This document shows positions 1 through 8,154 of a stretch of DNA of 56,619 nucleotides, one piece after another (the stretch's first letter is position 1; every line of letters starts with the position of its first letter). A program made the position numbers and the translations under genes. Location: contig MIQB01000004.1 of the NCBI GenBank assembly GCA_002890585.1, positions 1 through 56,619 of the forward strand, read 5' to 3'. This DNA is from Tannerella sp. oral taxon 808 (GTDB taxonomy: Bacteria > Bacteroidota > Bacteroidia > Bacteroidales > Tannerellaceae). A model generated the notes under the pieces. That model worked only from the letters and a program-made list of their open reading frames with translations, did not search any database and had not been told where the DNA came from.

Positions 1-503
1 CGAGCGACGTCTGCGATTATCTCGAAGTGGACTACGGTAACCACGCCTTCAGCATGGTCGTCATGCTGCCCAAAGACGGGAAGACGACGCGCGACGTGAT
101 CGCTGCGATGGACGGAAAGAAATGGGCCGAGACGATGGAAAGTCTGATCTTGACGATGTGCTATGTCTACTTGCCGCGCTTCAAGGCCGAGTGCGAGTAC
201 AAGATGCATAAGCAGATACTTCCGGAGATGGGGATGAAGCTGCCGTTCAACCCTGAGCTGGCTGACCTCTCCGGCATGGCTGACGTCGCCGGCTTGAACA
301 TCACCTCCGTGATCCACAAAACTTTTGTGCAGGTGGACGAGGAGGGAACTGAAGCCGCGGCTGTCACGAGCGTTGGCGTAGTGGCTACCGGCGAATCGCC
401 TTTGTGTTTGTACCGTGTCGACAAGCCTTTCCTGTTTGTCATTCGTGAGAAGAGCACAGGCGTGATCCTCTTTATCGGAGAAATCGGGGAAGTGAAAAAC
501 TAA
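1..503 (+). CDS. Serpin family protease inhibitor, C-terminal part (5' end outside window)
   Basis: The open frame enters from the left edge (first full codon at 3), so only the last ~166 residues are seen. Serpins trap proteases by a suicide mechanism in which the reactive-centre loop is cleaved and inserts into a beta sheet. The inhibitory hinge EEGTEAAA is at about 339-362, followed by a loop rich in small residues and the conserved KPFLFVIRE strand with a final GEI segment, all diagnostic. Counting P15 as the hinge Gly places P1-P1' near Thr-Gly (about 387-392), but the loop is two residues longer than in alpha1-antitrypsin on the C-terminal side, so the scissile bond is uncertain. Tannerella forsythia has a secreted serpin (miropin) with broad specificity; orthology is inferred. 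A hairpin follows the stop. Confidence 0.93.
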   Translation, partial: SDVCDYLEVDYGNHAFSMVVMLPKDGKTTRDVIAAMDGKKWAETMESLILTMCYVYLPRFKAECEYKMHKQILPEMGMKLPFNPELADLSGMADVAGLNITSVIHKTFVQVDEEGTEAAAVTSVGVVATGESPLCLYRVDKPFLFVIREKSTGVILFIGEIGEVKN

Positions 504-529
504 AAGCGAAAAGTGAAAAACGAAAAACG

Positions 530-574
530 GCCGGGTACATGTGAGGGAGAATCCCAATCATGTACCCGGCTTTT
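530..574 (+). terminator. Hairpin terminator after the serpin gene, copy 1 of a repeated element
   Basis: An A-rich AAAAACG-type run is followed by perfect arms GCCGGGTACATG (530-541) and CATGTACCCGGC (559-570) and then TTTT. It lies between the serpin stop and the convergent yihY-like gene, so it probably ends transcription from both sides. Related hairpins are at 5265, 33342 and 46613. Confidence 0.8.
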
Positions 575-585
575 CCTTTCTCGCT

Positions 586-1962
586 TTATAGATCTTTCAG
601 CAACACCTCGTCGCTGGCTGCCAGCAAGTCGCGGCGGGTGCGGAGCAGCGCCTCCCACTGGCTACGGAAAGCGTCGGCCGTATCTACCGGGAAATCTTCC
701 GACCCATGTTCATCAATGCGCCGAAGGACAAGCCCGACGCTGATGCGATCGATGGCGAAGGCGGGTTGATAATGCACCACTTGTGCTCCCTCATCATCGC
801 CCCGCACGGCCGTGAGGATGTCGAGCTCGGTGAGCAAAGCCAGCGTCTGCACCGTCAGCCCGGGCGGGACGCGGCAGGTGTCAGACAGTTCGTCGGCCGT
901 GTAAGGCTTCTCGCAACGCGCAAAACGCTTCACAATGAGCGAGGCAATGAGCAAGGCCAGGAAGTCGCGATAGCGCCGACTGACCCGGCGCACATTGGGA
1001 TCGAAACTGAACTGGCGGACGTTTTGCGAGGCGTAAACCAGCTCTGCGCCGAAAAGGCAGATGACCCACGAGAGTTGCAGCCAGAGCATAAGCAGAGGCA
1101 GGGCGGCGAAGCTGCCATAGATGGCGTTGTACTTGCTGACCCAGATCTGGCCGTTGATGTAGAGGTATTGAAAGACTTGGAAGACGCACCCCACAAGGGC
1201 CCCGGCCACTAAGGCGTTGAGGAAGCGCACACGCGTGTTGGGCGCCAAGAGATAAAGCAGCGTGAAGAAGAGGATGATGATGGTGTAGGGCAACAGGCTG
1301 AGCGTAGTGTCGGCTATGGGCGTGAGGAAGATGTAGGGGCTGAGCAGGGCGCGGCGCAGGGTGGAGAGGAAGATGGAGAGGCCGCTGGAGACGGTCATCA
1401 GGACGGGCAGGATGATGATCATGGCCGAGTAGGCCGTCACCTTGCGCTGCCAGGTGCGATCTTTTTCGACGTGCCAGATGTCGTTGAAGGTGTGCTCCAC
1501 GGTGGAGATGAGGCTGAAGACGGTGTAGAAAAGGAGCACGAGGCCGATGCCGAGGAAGAGGCCGCCGCGGGTCATGGAGAGGTAGTTCTCGGCAAAGTCG
1601 AAGGCGCGTGAGAGCTGGTGTGCTTGGGCGGGGAAGTAATCGTAGAGGCTGCTCTGGAGCGTGTCGCGCACGCCAAAGCCACTCGCGATGCCGACGATGA
1701 CGGCCAACATGGGCACGACCGAGAGCAGTGTGCTATAGGTCAGTGCCGAGGCGCGCGTCTGGAGATCGTTGCGCTGAAAGCCGCGAATGGCCAGGATGAG
1801 CGTCTTGGCGAGGTAGATGTAGACGCGGCGCGGCCCCTTCACATCGCTATCGGTGATGCGCCAGATGTCGTACGTGACGAAGTGGATGGCCGTCATGATC
1901 CACTCCGTGATGCGCTCCACGAGCGATGGCTTCTTTTCTTTCTCTGCTTTCTCTTCAGGCAT
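586..1962 (-). CDS. YihY/BrkB family inner-membrane protein
   Basis: About 458 residues from the Met at 1962 (an upstream in-frame Met at 1989 is possible). The family, once misnamed ribonuclease BN, consists of polytopic inner-membrane proteins of unsettled function. The sequence shows a basic amphipathic N-terminus, the conserved segment around RASALTYSTLLSVVPMLAV, about six hydrophobic segments, and the conserved YNAIYGSFAALPLLMLWLQ region near the last membrane pairs. A soluble C-terminal extension of roughly 110 residues resembles a winged-helix fold (YTADELSDTCRVPPGLTVQ), as is common in Bacteroidota members. It is convergent with the serpin gene, and the RNase P RNA gene lies upstream on the same strand. 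Confidence 0.9.
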   Translation of the reverse strand: MPEEKAEKEKKPSLVERITEWIMTAIHFVTYDIWRITDSDVKGPRRVYIYLAKTLILAIRGFQRNDLQTRASALTYSTLLSVVPMLAVIVGIASGFGVRDTLQSSLYDYFPAQAHQLSRAFDFAENYLSMTRGGLFLGIGLVLLFYTVFSLISTVEHTFNDIWHVEKDRTWQRKVTAYSAMIIILPVLMTVSSGLSIFLSTLRRALLSPYIFLTPIADTTLSLLPYTIIILFFTLLYLLAPNTRVRFLNALVAGALVGCVFQVFQYLYINGQIWVSKYNAIYGSFAALPLLMLWLQLSWVICLFGAELVYASQNVRQFSFDPNVRRVSRRYRDFLALLIASLIVKRFARCEKPYTADELSDTCRVPPGLTVQTLALLTELDILTAVRGDDEGAQVVHYQPAFAIDRISVGLVLRRIDEHGSEDFPVDTADAFRSQWEALLRTRRDLLAASDEVLLKDL

Positions 1963-2041
1963 AAATGATGCAATCGATAACGTATGCAATACGCTCTCTC
2001 ACTTGTAACTCGTAACTGATAACTCTGGGTAACTAAAAAAA

Positions 2042-2424
2042 GGGCAGTCGGCCTGTAAGCCGGGTTCTGTACCCCCACGAGCGTGAGGGCGTCTGTCATT
2101 CATCTTGGCATTGCCGTTGCCGACAAGCTCTGTGCAGTCTACCCCCCGGCTATCGGGCGGGCCGCCCTTCATGCGCCGGTATACATGACCTTACAACCCA
2201 TCAGACGTACTGCCCCCCGTATTCCGACAGGGGCGGTGAGCTCTTACCTCGCCTTTTCACCCTTACCGAACCATGTCCGGCGGTTCTTTTCTGTTACGCT
2301 TGCTCTGCCGTCGCCGACAGCTTCCCGTTAGGAAGGATGGTGCCCTGTGTTGCCCGGACTTTCCTCTCACTTGTTACAGTTCGTTCGTTTATTTCGTGAG
2401 CGACAGACCGGCCGACTGCCCGGG
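2042..2424 (-). ncRNA. rnpB: RNase P RNA, bacterial type A
   Basis: Read on the minus strand, the 3' region contains the hallmark ACAGAACCCGGCTTACAGGCC-type segment of RNase P RNA (plus-strand positions near 2050-2072). The terminal P1 helix is explicit: GGCAGTCGGCC near the 5' end (2410-2421) pairs with GGCCGACTGCC near the 3' end (2042-2053). A T-run on the transcript side follows the P1 strand (AAAAAA at about 2035-2041 on plus), giving a self-terminating RNA. A TACTTTTG promoter box lies immediately upstream at 2427-2434. The RNA is the catalytic subunit for 5' maturation of tRNAs. Open frames on either strand here are not genes. Confidence 0.96.
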
Positions 2425-2426
2425 CA

Positions 2427-2434
2427 CAAAAGTA
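2427..2434 (-). promoter_or_regulatory. -7 box (TACTTTTG) for rnpB
   Basis: Bacteroidota consensus TAnnTTTG, placed so that transcription would begin at about 2420-2424, exactly where the P1 helix of RNase P RNA starts. This position also fixes the 5' end of the RNA. Confidence 0.75.
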
Positions 2435-2464
2435 AACGCATACGCATACTGCCCCTCTCTCGGC

Positions 2465-2794
2465 TTACTCCTTCTTACCCGTGGGTACGAACGATGTGTA
2501 AAGCTGGATCAGGGCTGCGATGAGCAGGAAGGCCACCCACTCCATCCGCCCGCGAAACATGAAGACTGACGCCGCGATCATGGCTACCCCGGCCAACATA
2601 TTCAGCCGATGCAGGCGACGGTGGCGCAGGTCGAGGCCGTCGGTCGGTGCCGTCAGGTAGCTCACCGTCACGCCTGCCGCACCGATGGCAAAGAGCCACG
2701 GCGCATACATCCAATGCGTGATGTAAAGCACAGCCCCAACCACGACGAGCAGGCCGGAGAGCATGAAGATCCATGTGCGTAATGGCGTATTCAT
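2465..2794 (-). CDS. Small four-helix membrane protein, unknown function
   Basis: 109 residues, with four hydrophobic stretches predicted as membrane helices (about 8-26, 30-48, 66-82, 86-102) separated by a short basic loop containing LRHRRLHRLN and ending in a charged GKKE tail. I do not recognise a named domain. It is 3 bp downstream of the DivIC-like gene on the same strand, so the two are almost certainly cotranscribed. That placement suggests, without proving, an envelope-related role. Its stop is close to the rnpB promoter. Confidence 0.75.
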   Translation of the reverse strand: MNTPLRTWIFMLSGLLVVVGAVLYITHWMYAPWLFAIGAAGVTVSYLTAPTDGLDLRHRRLHRLNMLAGVAMIAASVFMFRGRMEWVAFLLIAALIQLYTSFVPTGKKE

Positions 2795-2797
2795 GGC

Positions 2798-3100
2798 TTA
2801 GTCTTCGATGATGAACACGTCTTCATTGGGGCGCTTCATAAAGAACTCCTCGCGGGCATAGCGCTCCAGCCCCTCGCGGTTGACACGGATGTCATTCAGC
2901 TTGATGGTGTTCATTTCGATCTCCTTATCGTAGAGATCGATCTCGCGCTCCAAGCTGCGGATCTTCTCGTCGTAGGTATACCTTTTATATAGGTTGCTGT
3001 CGCCCACGATGAAGGTGATGAAGAGGAAGAAGGCCACGACGACCACGTAAGCGTTGATGCGGGAGAGGCGGCCGATGATCTGTGATGTTCTGTCTGACAT
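2798..3100 (-). CDS. DivIC/FtsB-like septum formation initiator
   Basis: 100 residues: a short cytoplasmic N-terminus, one membrane helix (about 17-35, AYVVVVAFFLFITFIVG), then a coiled coil (about 43-75) and the typical terminal region LERYAREEFFMKRPNEDVFII. This architecture and the YAREEFFMKRPNED motif match FtsB/DivIC proteins, which bridge early and late divisome components through periplasmic coiled coils (family knowledge). A small membrane protein gene follows after 3 bp. The promoter box is at 3130-3137. Confidence 0.9.
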   Translation of the reverse strand: MSDRTSQIIGRLSRINAYVVVVAFFLFITFIVGDSNLYKRYTYDEKIRSLEREIDLYDKEIEMNTIKLNDIRVNREGLERYAREEFFMKRPNEDVFIIED

Positions 3101-3129
3101 AAATCGAAAGGGTGTAATTAAGTGAGGCG

Positions 3130-3137
3130 CAAAAGTA
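3130..3137 (-). promoter_or_regulatory. -7 box (TACTTTTG) for the divIC-like gene
   Basis: Perfect TAnnTTTG on the minus strand, 29 bp upstream of the start codon at 3100. No clear -33 TTTG is visible. Confidence 0.65.
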
Positions 3138-3192
3138 TGGGGATCGATAGGATGCCCAAGCCCCGGAGCGCCTGTTTGAAGAAGCGGTTAGA

Positions 3193-3274
3193 GGTTTTAC
3201 GCCGTTTCTGGTCACCAGAAACGACCAAAAAGTGGTTTTACACCGTTTCTGGTCACCAGATGTGACCGATTTAT
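3193..3274. repeat. Two-copy 41-bp tandem repeat with a perfect palindrome
   Basis: The segment beginning GGTTTTAC recurs at 3193 and 3234, a period of 41 bp. The first unit holds the perfect odd-centred palindrome GTTTCTGGTCACCAGAAAC; the second unit keeps its left part. It sits between the divIC-like promoter and the dnaX-side 41-bp array. Confidence 0.8.
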
Positions 3275-3285
3275 AACAAACTCCT

Positions 3286-3490
3286 CCCCGTCGTCGCCTT
3301 GCAACACGCCCAAATCCTGAATTACGCCCCGTCGTCGCTCTGCAACGCACCTAAATCCTGAATTACACCTCGTCGTCGCCTTGCAACGCACCTAAATCCT
3401 GAATTACGCCTCGTCGTCGCTCTGCAACGCGCCCAAATCCTGAATTACGCCCCGTCGTCGCCTTGCAACACGCCCAAATCCTGAATTACG
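3286..3490. repeat. Tandem array A: five 41-bp units upstream of dnaX
   Basis: Five contiguous units start at 3286, 3327, 3368, 3409 and 3450, each of the form CCCCGTCGTCGCCTTGCAAC followed by a segment ending AAATCCTGAATTACG. Units differ at only a few positions (CCT/CTC, ACG/GCA). There are no unique spacers, so it is not CRISPR. The last unit ends 11 bp before the dnaX -7 box. Confidence 0.95.
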
Positions 3491-3501
3491 GCCTACTCTC
3501 C

Positions 3502-3509
3502 TACTTTTG
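3502..3509 (+). promoter_or_regulatory. -7 box (TACTTTTG) for dnaX
   Basis: Perfect TAnnTTTG only 7 bp before the ATG at 3517, implying a leaderless or nearly leaderless dnaX transcript. Confidence 0.7.
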
Positions 3510-3516
3510 CCCCGCA

Positions 3517-4662
3517 ATGGAAAAGACAGAAGACTACATCGTATCGGCGCGCAAGTATCGCCCCGCCACGTTCGACAGCGTCGTGGGTCAAACGGCACTC
3601 ACCACCACGCTCAAGAATGCCATCAAAAGCAATAAGCTGGCTCACGCCTACCTCTTCTGCGGCCCGCGAGGCGTCGGCAAGACGTCCTGCGCACGCATCT
3701 TCGCCAAGACCATCAACTGCATGAACCTCACCCCCGAGGGCGAAGCCTGCAACACGTGCGAATCGTGCCGCTCCTTCAACGAGCAGCGCTCGCTCAACAT
3801 CCACGAGCTCGACGCCGCCTCGAACAACTCCGTCGACGACATCCGCTCGCTCATCGAGCAAGTCCGCATCCCGCCCCAGATAGGCCGATACAAAGTCTAC
3901 ATCATCGACGAGGTGCACATGCTCAGCCAAGCCGCCTTCAACGCCTTCCTCAAGACCCTCGAGGAGCCGCCACACTACGCCATCTTCATCCTCGCCACCA
4001 CGGAGAAGCACAAGATCCTGCCCACCATCCTCTCCCGCTGCCAGGTCTACGACTTCGCCCGCATCTCCGTCTCCGACGTCGTCAGCCACCTGCAATACGT
4101 GGCCCAGCAGGAGGGCGTCCAGGCCGAAGCCGAAGCCCTCAACGTCATCGCCCAGAAAGCCGACGGCGGCATGCGCGACGCCCTCTCCATCTTCGATCAG
4201 GCCGTCAGCTACACCGGGGGCAACGTGACCTACAAGGCCGTGATCGAAAACCTCAACGTGCTCGATTACGACTACTACTTCCGCCTCACCGACGCCATGC
4301 TCACGGGCGACATCCGCGCCGCCCTGCTCGTGCTCAACGAGATCTTGGAAAAGGGCTTCGACGGCCAACACATCGTCACCGGCCTGGCCGCTCACCTCCG
4401 CGACCTGCTCGTCTGCCGCGACGAGCGCACCTTAGTGCTCCTCGAGATCGGCGCCAGCATCCGCGAGCAATACCGCGCGATGGCCAACCGCTGCACCGAC
4501 GCGTGGCTCTATCAAGCCATCGATCTGGCCAACGAATGCGACCTGCATTACCGCGAAAGCCGCAACAAACGCCTGCTGCTTGAGCTGATGCTTATTCAGC
4601 TCTGCCAACTCCGCGACGCGCCCGAAACGACCATCGCTGAGGCTAAAAAAAAAAGCGACTGA
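3517..4662 (+). CDS. dnaX: DNA polymerase III subunit gamma (in-frame product of dnaX)
   Basis: The 382-residue product ending just after an A10 run. It is the ATPase of the clamp loader that places the beta clamp on DNA. Seen: Walker A GPRGVGKTS (about 49-57), the four-cysteine zinc module (C69 and the CNTCESC cluster), Walker B/DEVH-type IIDEVHMLS, and the sensor SRC motif (ILSRCQVYDF). The Met at 3517 is chosen because the upstream extension is the 41-bp repeat and the promoter box lies at 3502. The TGA at 4660-4662 gives a short form analogous to E. coli gamma; the open frame continues in -1 (see tau). Confidence 0.95.
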   Translation: MEKTEDYIVSARKYRPATFDSVVGQTALTTTLKNAIKSNKLAHAYLFCGPRGVGKTSCARIFAKTINCMNLTPEGEACNTCESCRSFNEQRSLNIHELDAASNNSVDDIRSLIEQVRIPPQIGRYKVYIIDEVHMLSQAAFNAFLKTLEEPPHYAIFILATTEKHKILPTILSRCQVYDFARISVSDVVSHLQYVAQQEGVQAEAEALNVIAQKADGGMRDALSIFDQAVSYTGGNVTYKAVIENLNVLDYDYYFRLTDAMLTGDIRAALLVLNEILEKGFDGQHIVTGLAAHLRDLLVCRDERTLVLLEIGASIREQYRAMANRCTDAWLYQAIDLANECDLHYRESRNKRLLLELMLIQLCQLRDAPETTIAEAKKKSD

Positions 4663-5240
4663 GGCTCCGCCTCCTCCTGCCCATTGAGGATTACCCCGCC
4701 GTCGTCGTGCCCGTAGCTCCAGCATCGGTGGCACAACAAACGGCCACACCCGCGCAGCCCGCGCCCCGATCCGCCTCGCATGGGCCGACCAACACGTCGC
4801 TGCGGGGATTGTTAGGTAACAAAAACCAGACGCAAACCAGCGATGCAGCCACCGGCGCTGAGAAAGCGCCACAAGAGAATCAGCCCTTCACCGCCGACGA
4901 CCTTACCCGCGCCTGGGATGCCTATGCCGAAACCGTCGGCGGTCGCGTCAACCTGAAGCACACCATGATCAACTGCCGCCCCGTAATGAAAGGCGACGAC
5001 ACGTTCGAGATCGTCGTGCACAACCCCGGCCAACGCGAGGTGCTGCTGCAAAACAACGCTCCCATCCTCCACTCCCTGCGCAAGCAACTGAAGAACGGCC
5101 GCGTCCGCTTCACCGTCCGCATCGACGAGACGAACGAGAAGCGTCTGGCGTATACCTCCAAAGAGAAGTACGACTTGCTCCGCGAGGCCAACCCCATGCT
5201 GACGCGCCTCAAGGAGGTGTTCAACCTGACGTATGATTGA
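3517..5240 (+). CDS. dnaX: DNA polymerase III subunit tau, expressed by -1 shift at an A10 run
   Basis: Full-length clamp-loader and replisome-organising form. The zero frame ends at 4662, but the -1 frame is open from 4647 to 5240 and encodes the expected tau C-terminal region: a Pro/Ala/Gln linker (about 4707-4800) then a globular domain (FTADDLTRAWDAYAE to the end) typical of Bacteroidota DnaX. The shift point is the A10 run at 4645-4654, either ribosomal -1 slippage or RNA polymerase slippage; both mechanisms are known for dnaX (E. coli and Thermus). The joined protein is about 574 residues. A sequencing error is unlikely because the slippery run and a downstream stem-loop are both present. 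Confidence 0.88.
4645..4673 (+). promoter_or_regulatory. Programmed frameshift signal in dnaX
   Basis: Ten consecutive A (4645-4654), read AAA AAA AAA A in the zero frame, then 6 nt, then a 5-bp stem GAGGC/GCCTC (4661-4665 and 4669-4673) with a TCC loop. The zero-frame TGA (4660-4662) overlaps the stem. The layout of slippery run, short spacer and stem parallels E. coli dnaX. Confidence 0.85.
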
Positions 5241-5264
5241 GAACTAAAAGCTAAAAACGAAAAA

Positions 5265-5314
5265 CGAAGCCGGGTACATGATGGGGCTCCCCCCCGATCG
5301 TGTACCCAGCTTCG
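5265..5314. terminator. Hairpin between convergent dnaX and PaaK-like genes, copy 2 of the repeated element
   Basis: Preceded by an AAAAACGAAAAACG-type run. Arms CGAAGC-GGGTACA (5265-5278, with one C bulge) and TGTACCC-GCTTCG (5301-5314, with one A bulge). Probably terminates transcription from both sides. Confidence 0.75.
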
Positions 5315-5346
5315 TCATTCATAACTAATCGTTGGCCATTGAGCCG

Positions 5347-6654
5347 CTACCCATTCGCTGTTCGGTAATCGAAGAACTTGATCAGCTTCCGGCTCGTTGG
5401 CGGCATCTGCTTGCGGGCGATCAGCTCGGCTGGTTCGAAGACGATGTCTGGCGCCACACGCACCTTCGACCGGAAGAGGTCCTTGAGGCGCTTCTCGAAG
5501 CCCTCGCCCGAAGACGTGCCAGCGGCCACAAGGATGCGGATGCCGTCCGTGCCGATCGTGTTCGTGTACACCTCGATCAGGTAGTTCGTCACCTCGGGCA
5601 CGTTGTCGAGGATGTCGTAAAGCGCGGCGGGGTAGAGCGCTGTGCCCTTGTACTTAATCATCTGCCCCTTCCGACCGATGATCGGCCCGACGCGCAACGA
5701 GTGGCGGCCGCAAGCGCACGGCTCCTCAAAGTGACGGCAGACGTCGCCCGTCTTGAAGCGGACGACCGGCATGCCCTCCACACCGAGCGTGGTGATGGTG
5801 ATCTCGCCCGGCTCGTCGGGGCCAACGGGGCGGTCGTCGTCGCCGAGGAACTCCACGATGGTCAGGTCGGGTTTGTGGTGCGACCCGCACTGGTGCTCGC
5901 ACTCCATGAAAGAGGATTGCATCTCGGTGGAGGCGTAATTGACATGTAGCGAGAGCTCGGGCCAGAGGTCGTGGAGCTTACGGCCGAGCAGGTTCAGCTC
6001 GTGCGTATCGGTGCGGACGGTCTCTCCGACGCAGAAGGCGCGGCGGAGGGAGCTGTGGCGGTAGTCGATGTTGTGTGTGCGGGCGAAGTCGACGAGCTTG
6101 AGGAGGAACGAGGGCACACAGACGCAGACGGTGGGGTGGATGCGGCGGATCATGTTCCATTGCAACTCGGGGATGCCGTTGCCGACACGGATGATGGCCG
6201 ACCCGAGGCGGAAGCTGCCCAGGAGGCAGGCTTGCCCGGCCATGAAGCAGCGGTCGTTGGTGGCCATGAGCTGGATGATGTCGTCCGGGCGACAGCCGCA
6301 GATCTCGTACGAGAGGTATTCGCTGAGGGCGAGGCGCTCGAGGTCGCGGCGGGTGTCGGCGAAGGTGACTGGCTCGCCGAGGGTGCCGGAGGTGGTGACG
6401 TAGTCGAGGATCTCGGTGCGCGGCACGCAGAGGAAGTCTTCGTTGTGGCGTTGGAGGTCTTCCTTGGTGGTGACGGGGAGCTGCACGAGGTCTTCGATGC
6501 GTCGGATGCGGCTCACGTCGATGCCGGCCTCGGCGAATCGGCGGCGGTAGAAGGGCGAGCGCTCGTTGACGTAAGCCAACGTCTCGACTAACTGTTTCTC
6601 TTGATAGGCTTTGATCTCCGACTTAGGGAGGTATTGAAATGCTACACTGTCCAT
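5347..6654 (-). CDS. Phenylacetate-CoA ligase (PaaK) family adenylate-forming enzyme
   Basis: 435 residues, the usual PaaK length. The family activates aryl or other carboxylic acids with ATP and CoA. Seen: the phosphate-binding TTSGTLGEPVTF (about 88-99), a Cys-rich zinc-like patch (ECEHQCG, then CACGRHSLRVGPIIGRKGQM), the YASTEMQ motif, and the C-terminal lid ending in RKLIKFFD. In many Bacteroides paaK is next to indolepyruvate:ferredoxin oxidoreductase genes; here it stands alone downstream of an MFS exporter gene on the same strand, so the substrate cannot be inferred. It is convergent with dnaX. Confidence 0.88.
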   Translation of the reverse strand: MDSVAFQYLPKSEIKAYQEKQLVETLAYVNERSPFYRRRFAEAGIDVSRIRRIEDLVQLPVTTKEDLQRHNEDFLCVPRTEILDYVTTSGTLGEPVTFADTRRDLERLALSEYLSYEICGCRPDDIIQLMATNDRCFMAGQACLLGSFRLGSAIIRVGNGIPELQWNMIRRIHPTVCVCVPSFLLKLVDFARTHNIDYRHSSLRRAFCVGETVRTDTHELNLLGRKLHDLWPELSLHVNYASTEMQSSFMECEHQCGSHHKPDLTIVEFLGDDDRPVGPDEPGEITITTLGVEGMPVVRFKTGDVCRHFEEPCACGRHSLRVGPIIGRKGQMIKYKGTALYPAALYDILDNVPEVTNYLIEVYTNTIGTDGIRILVAAGTSSGEGFEKRLKDLFRSKVRVAPDIVFEPAELIARKQMPPTSRKLIKFFDYRTANG

Positions 6655-6732
6655 GGATAAATAAGTAGTAAAAAGTAGTTAGGGGGTAATCAGAAGTAGT
6701 TTGAAGAAGAAGGAGGCGGTGACGTCGGTAGA

Positions 6733-6753
6733 GGCGCATCACATGCGCCCCTA
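6733..6753. repeat. Short REP-like hairpin, copy 1 (GGCGCAT-CAC-ATGCGCC)
   Basis: Perfect 7-bp arms followed by CCTA. It abuts the stop codon (6751-6753) of the MFS gene. Related hairpins of the form GGGCG...CGCCCCTA are at 32247 and 37888. Confidence 0.6.
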
Positions 6754-8142
6754 TGAGGGGCTTTCGCAGATCTCATGCTCAATCTTCATGCGGCTATAAC
6801 CGATGAGCGCGAGCAGCCCGAAGGCGCCAACAAAGGCGAACGCTGCGTGATAGTGCGACAGCGGGGCGGCACTCCCAGACACGGCTTCCGAGCAACGCAA
6901 CGCCAGCGCTCCGAGGCCGATGCCTAATCCCGAGGCCAACTGTAGGCCGGTGCTGTATATCGTGTTGGCATCGTTCATCCGGGCTTGGGGCACATCCATG
7001 TAAGCCACCGTGTGCAACGTGCTGAGCTGCACCGACCGGAAGCAACCCATCAGAAACAAGCAGCCGATGATAAGCACCCACGGCGTGCCCGCCCGGAACA
7101 GTGCGCAGGCGGCCGTAGCCAGCGAGAGCAGCAGGGCGTTGACGAACAGAATATGCCGCCCCTTCCAACGCCGCATCATCCACACCGTAAACGGCTTGGT
7201 GATTAGGTTGCCAGCCATGAGCGCGAGCAAAAGCAGCCCGGCGTGCAGGGCATCGAGCGACAGGCCGTCTTGAAACATCATCGGCAACAGGAAGGGCGCT
7301 GCCCCGATGACCATCATAGAGATCAGTCCGAAGGCCACCACCGTGCCGTAAGCAGGAATGCGCATCACGGAGTAATCGATCAAGGGAGAAGGCGTCCGCG
7401 CGGCATGCCGAACATTGAGCCACAACAATCCGACGGAGAGCGCCATCACGCCCGCGGCCGTGAGGAGGGCTCGCCCATTGCCGCCGCAAAGCTCTAACCC
7501 ATACATGAGTCCCGACAGGGCGACACCGCTCAAGATGAATCCGATAACATCCAGTCTGCACCCGCCGACCGCCTCCCCGCGAGAGCGCCGAGGCAGGTAG
7601 CGCGTGGCAAGCAGGAAGACGATTAGGCCTAAGGGCACATTGATGAAGAAGATCCAATGCCACGAGAGGCAAGTCGTCAATAGGCCACCGAGGGGAGGCC
7701 CAATGAGAGGCGCCACCAATCCCGGCGTGGTAATCCATGCGATGGCGTTGACCAAATCCTTCTTCTCGCAAGTCTTCAGCACGGCCAATCTGCCCACCGG
7801 AACCATCATGGCACCGGCCATGCCTTGCACGAAGCGCATGATGGCAAACCAAGTGAGACCCCGGCTGACGGAGCACAGAACGGAAGCGATGATGAACCCC
7901 ATCACAGCGGAGGCGAAGACGGTGCGTGTGCCATACCGCCCGGCCACCCAGCCGCTGGCGGGGATGAAGACGGCCATCGAAATCATGTAAGCCGTGATAC
8001 CAATCCCCATCCGGTTGCCCGGCACGCGGAAGTCTGACGCGATTGTCGGCAAGGCCGTCACCAACGCTGTAGAGTCGATATACTCCATGAAAAACGCCGT
8101 GGCCACAAGCAGAATGATCAGATGGGATGTGTGCTTTGACAT
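6751..8142 (-). CDS. MFS drug exporter, DHA2 (EmrB/QacA) family
   Basis: 463 residues with about 13-14 hydrophobic segments. The DHA2 signature is visible in the first helices (FFMEYIDSTALVTALPTIA), followed by the loop 2-3 motif GWVAGRYGTRTVF and the motif C region (ITTPGLVAPLIGPPLGGLL) with an antiporter-type glycine pattern. Such proteins are proton antiporters that export drugs or metabolites. The gene starts 12 bp after the BspA-like gene, indicating cotranscription in a minus-strand cluster. The exported substrate is unknown. Confidence 0.9.
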   Translation of the reverse strand: MSKHTSHLIILLVATAFFMEYIDSTALVTALPTIASDFRVPGNRMGIGITAYMISMAVFIPASGWVAGRYGTRTVFASAVMGFIIASVLCSVSRGLTWFAIMRFVQGMAGAMMVPVGRLAVLKTCEKKDLVNAIAWITTPGLVAPLIGPPLGGLLTTCLSWHWIFFINVPLGLIVFLLATRYLPRRSRGEAVGGCRLDVIGFILSGVALSGLMYGLELCGGNGRALLTAAGVMALSVGLLWLNVRHAARTPSPLIDYSVMRIPAYGTVVAFGLISMMVIGAAPFLLPMMFQDGLSLDALHAGLLLLALMAGNLITKPFTVWMMRRWKGRHILFVNALLLSLATAACALFRAGTPWVLIIGCLFLMGCFRSVQLSTLHTVAYMDVPQARMNDANTIYSTGLQLASGLGIGLGALALRCSEAVSGSAAPLSHYHAAFAFVGAFGLLALIGYSRMKIEHEICESPS

Positions 8143-8154
8143 GTTCTTGGTTGT

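Noticed and set aside
2083..2569. Open frames within the RNase P RNA locus
   Set aside because: The sequence is a structured RNA with an explicit P1 helix; frames are incidental.
3286..3490. CRISPR array
   Set aside because: Units are contiguous with no unique spacers, and no cas genes are present in the window; same for the other arrays.
4662..4707. Sequencing error or pseudogene at the dnaX frame break
   Set aside because: The break lies exactly at an A10 run followed by a stem-loop, and tau is open to its end with the expected domain, which fits programmed frameshifting.
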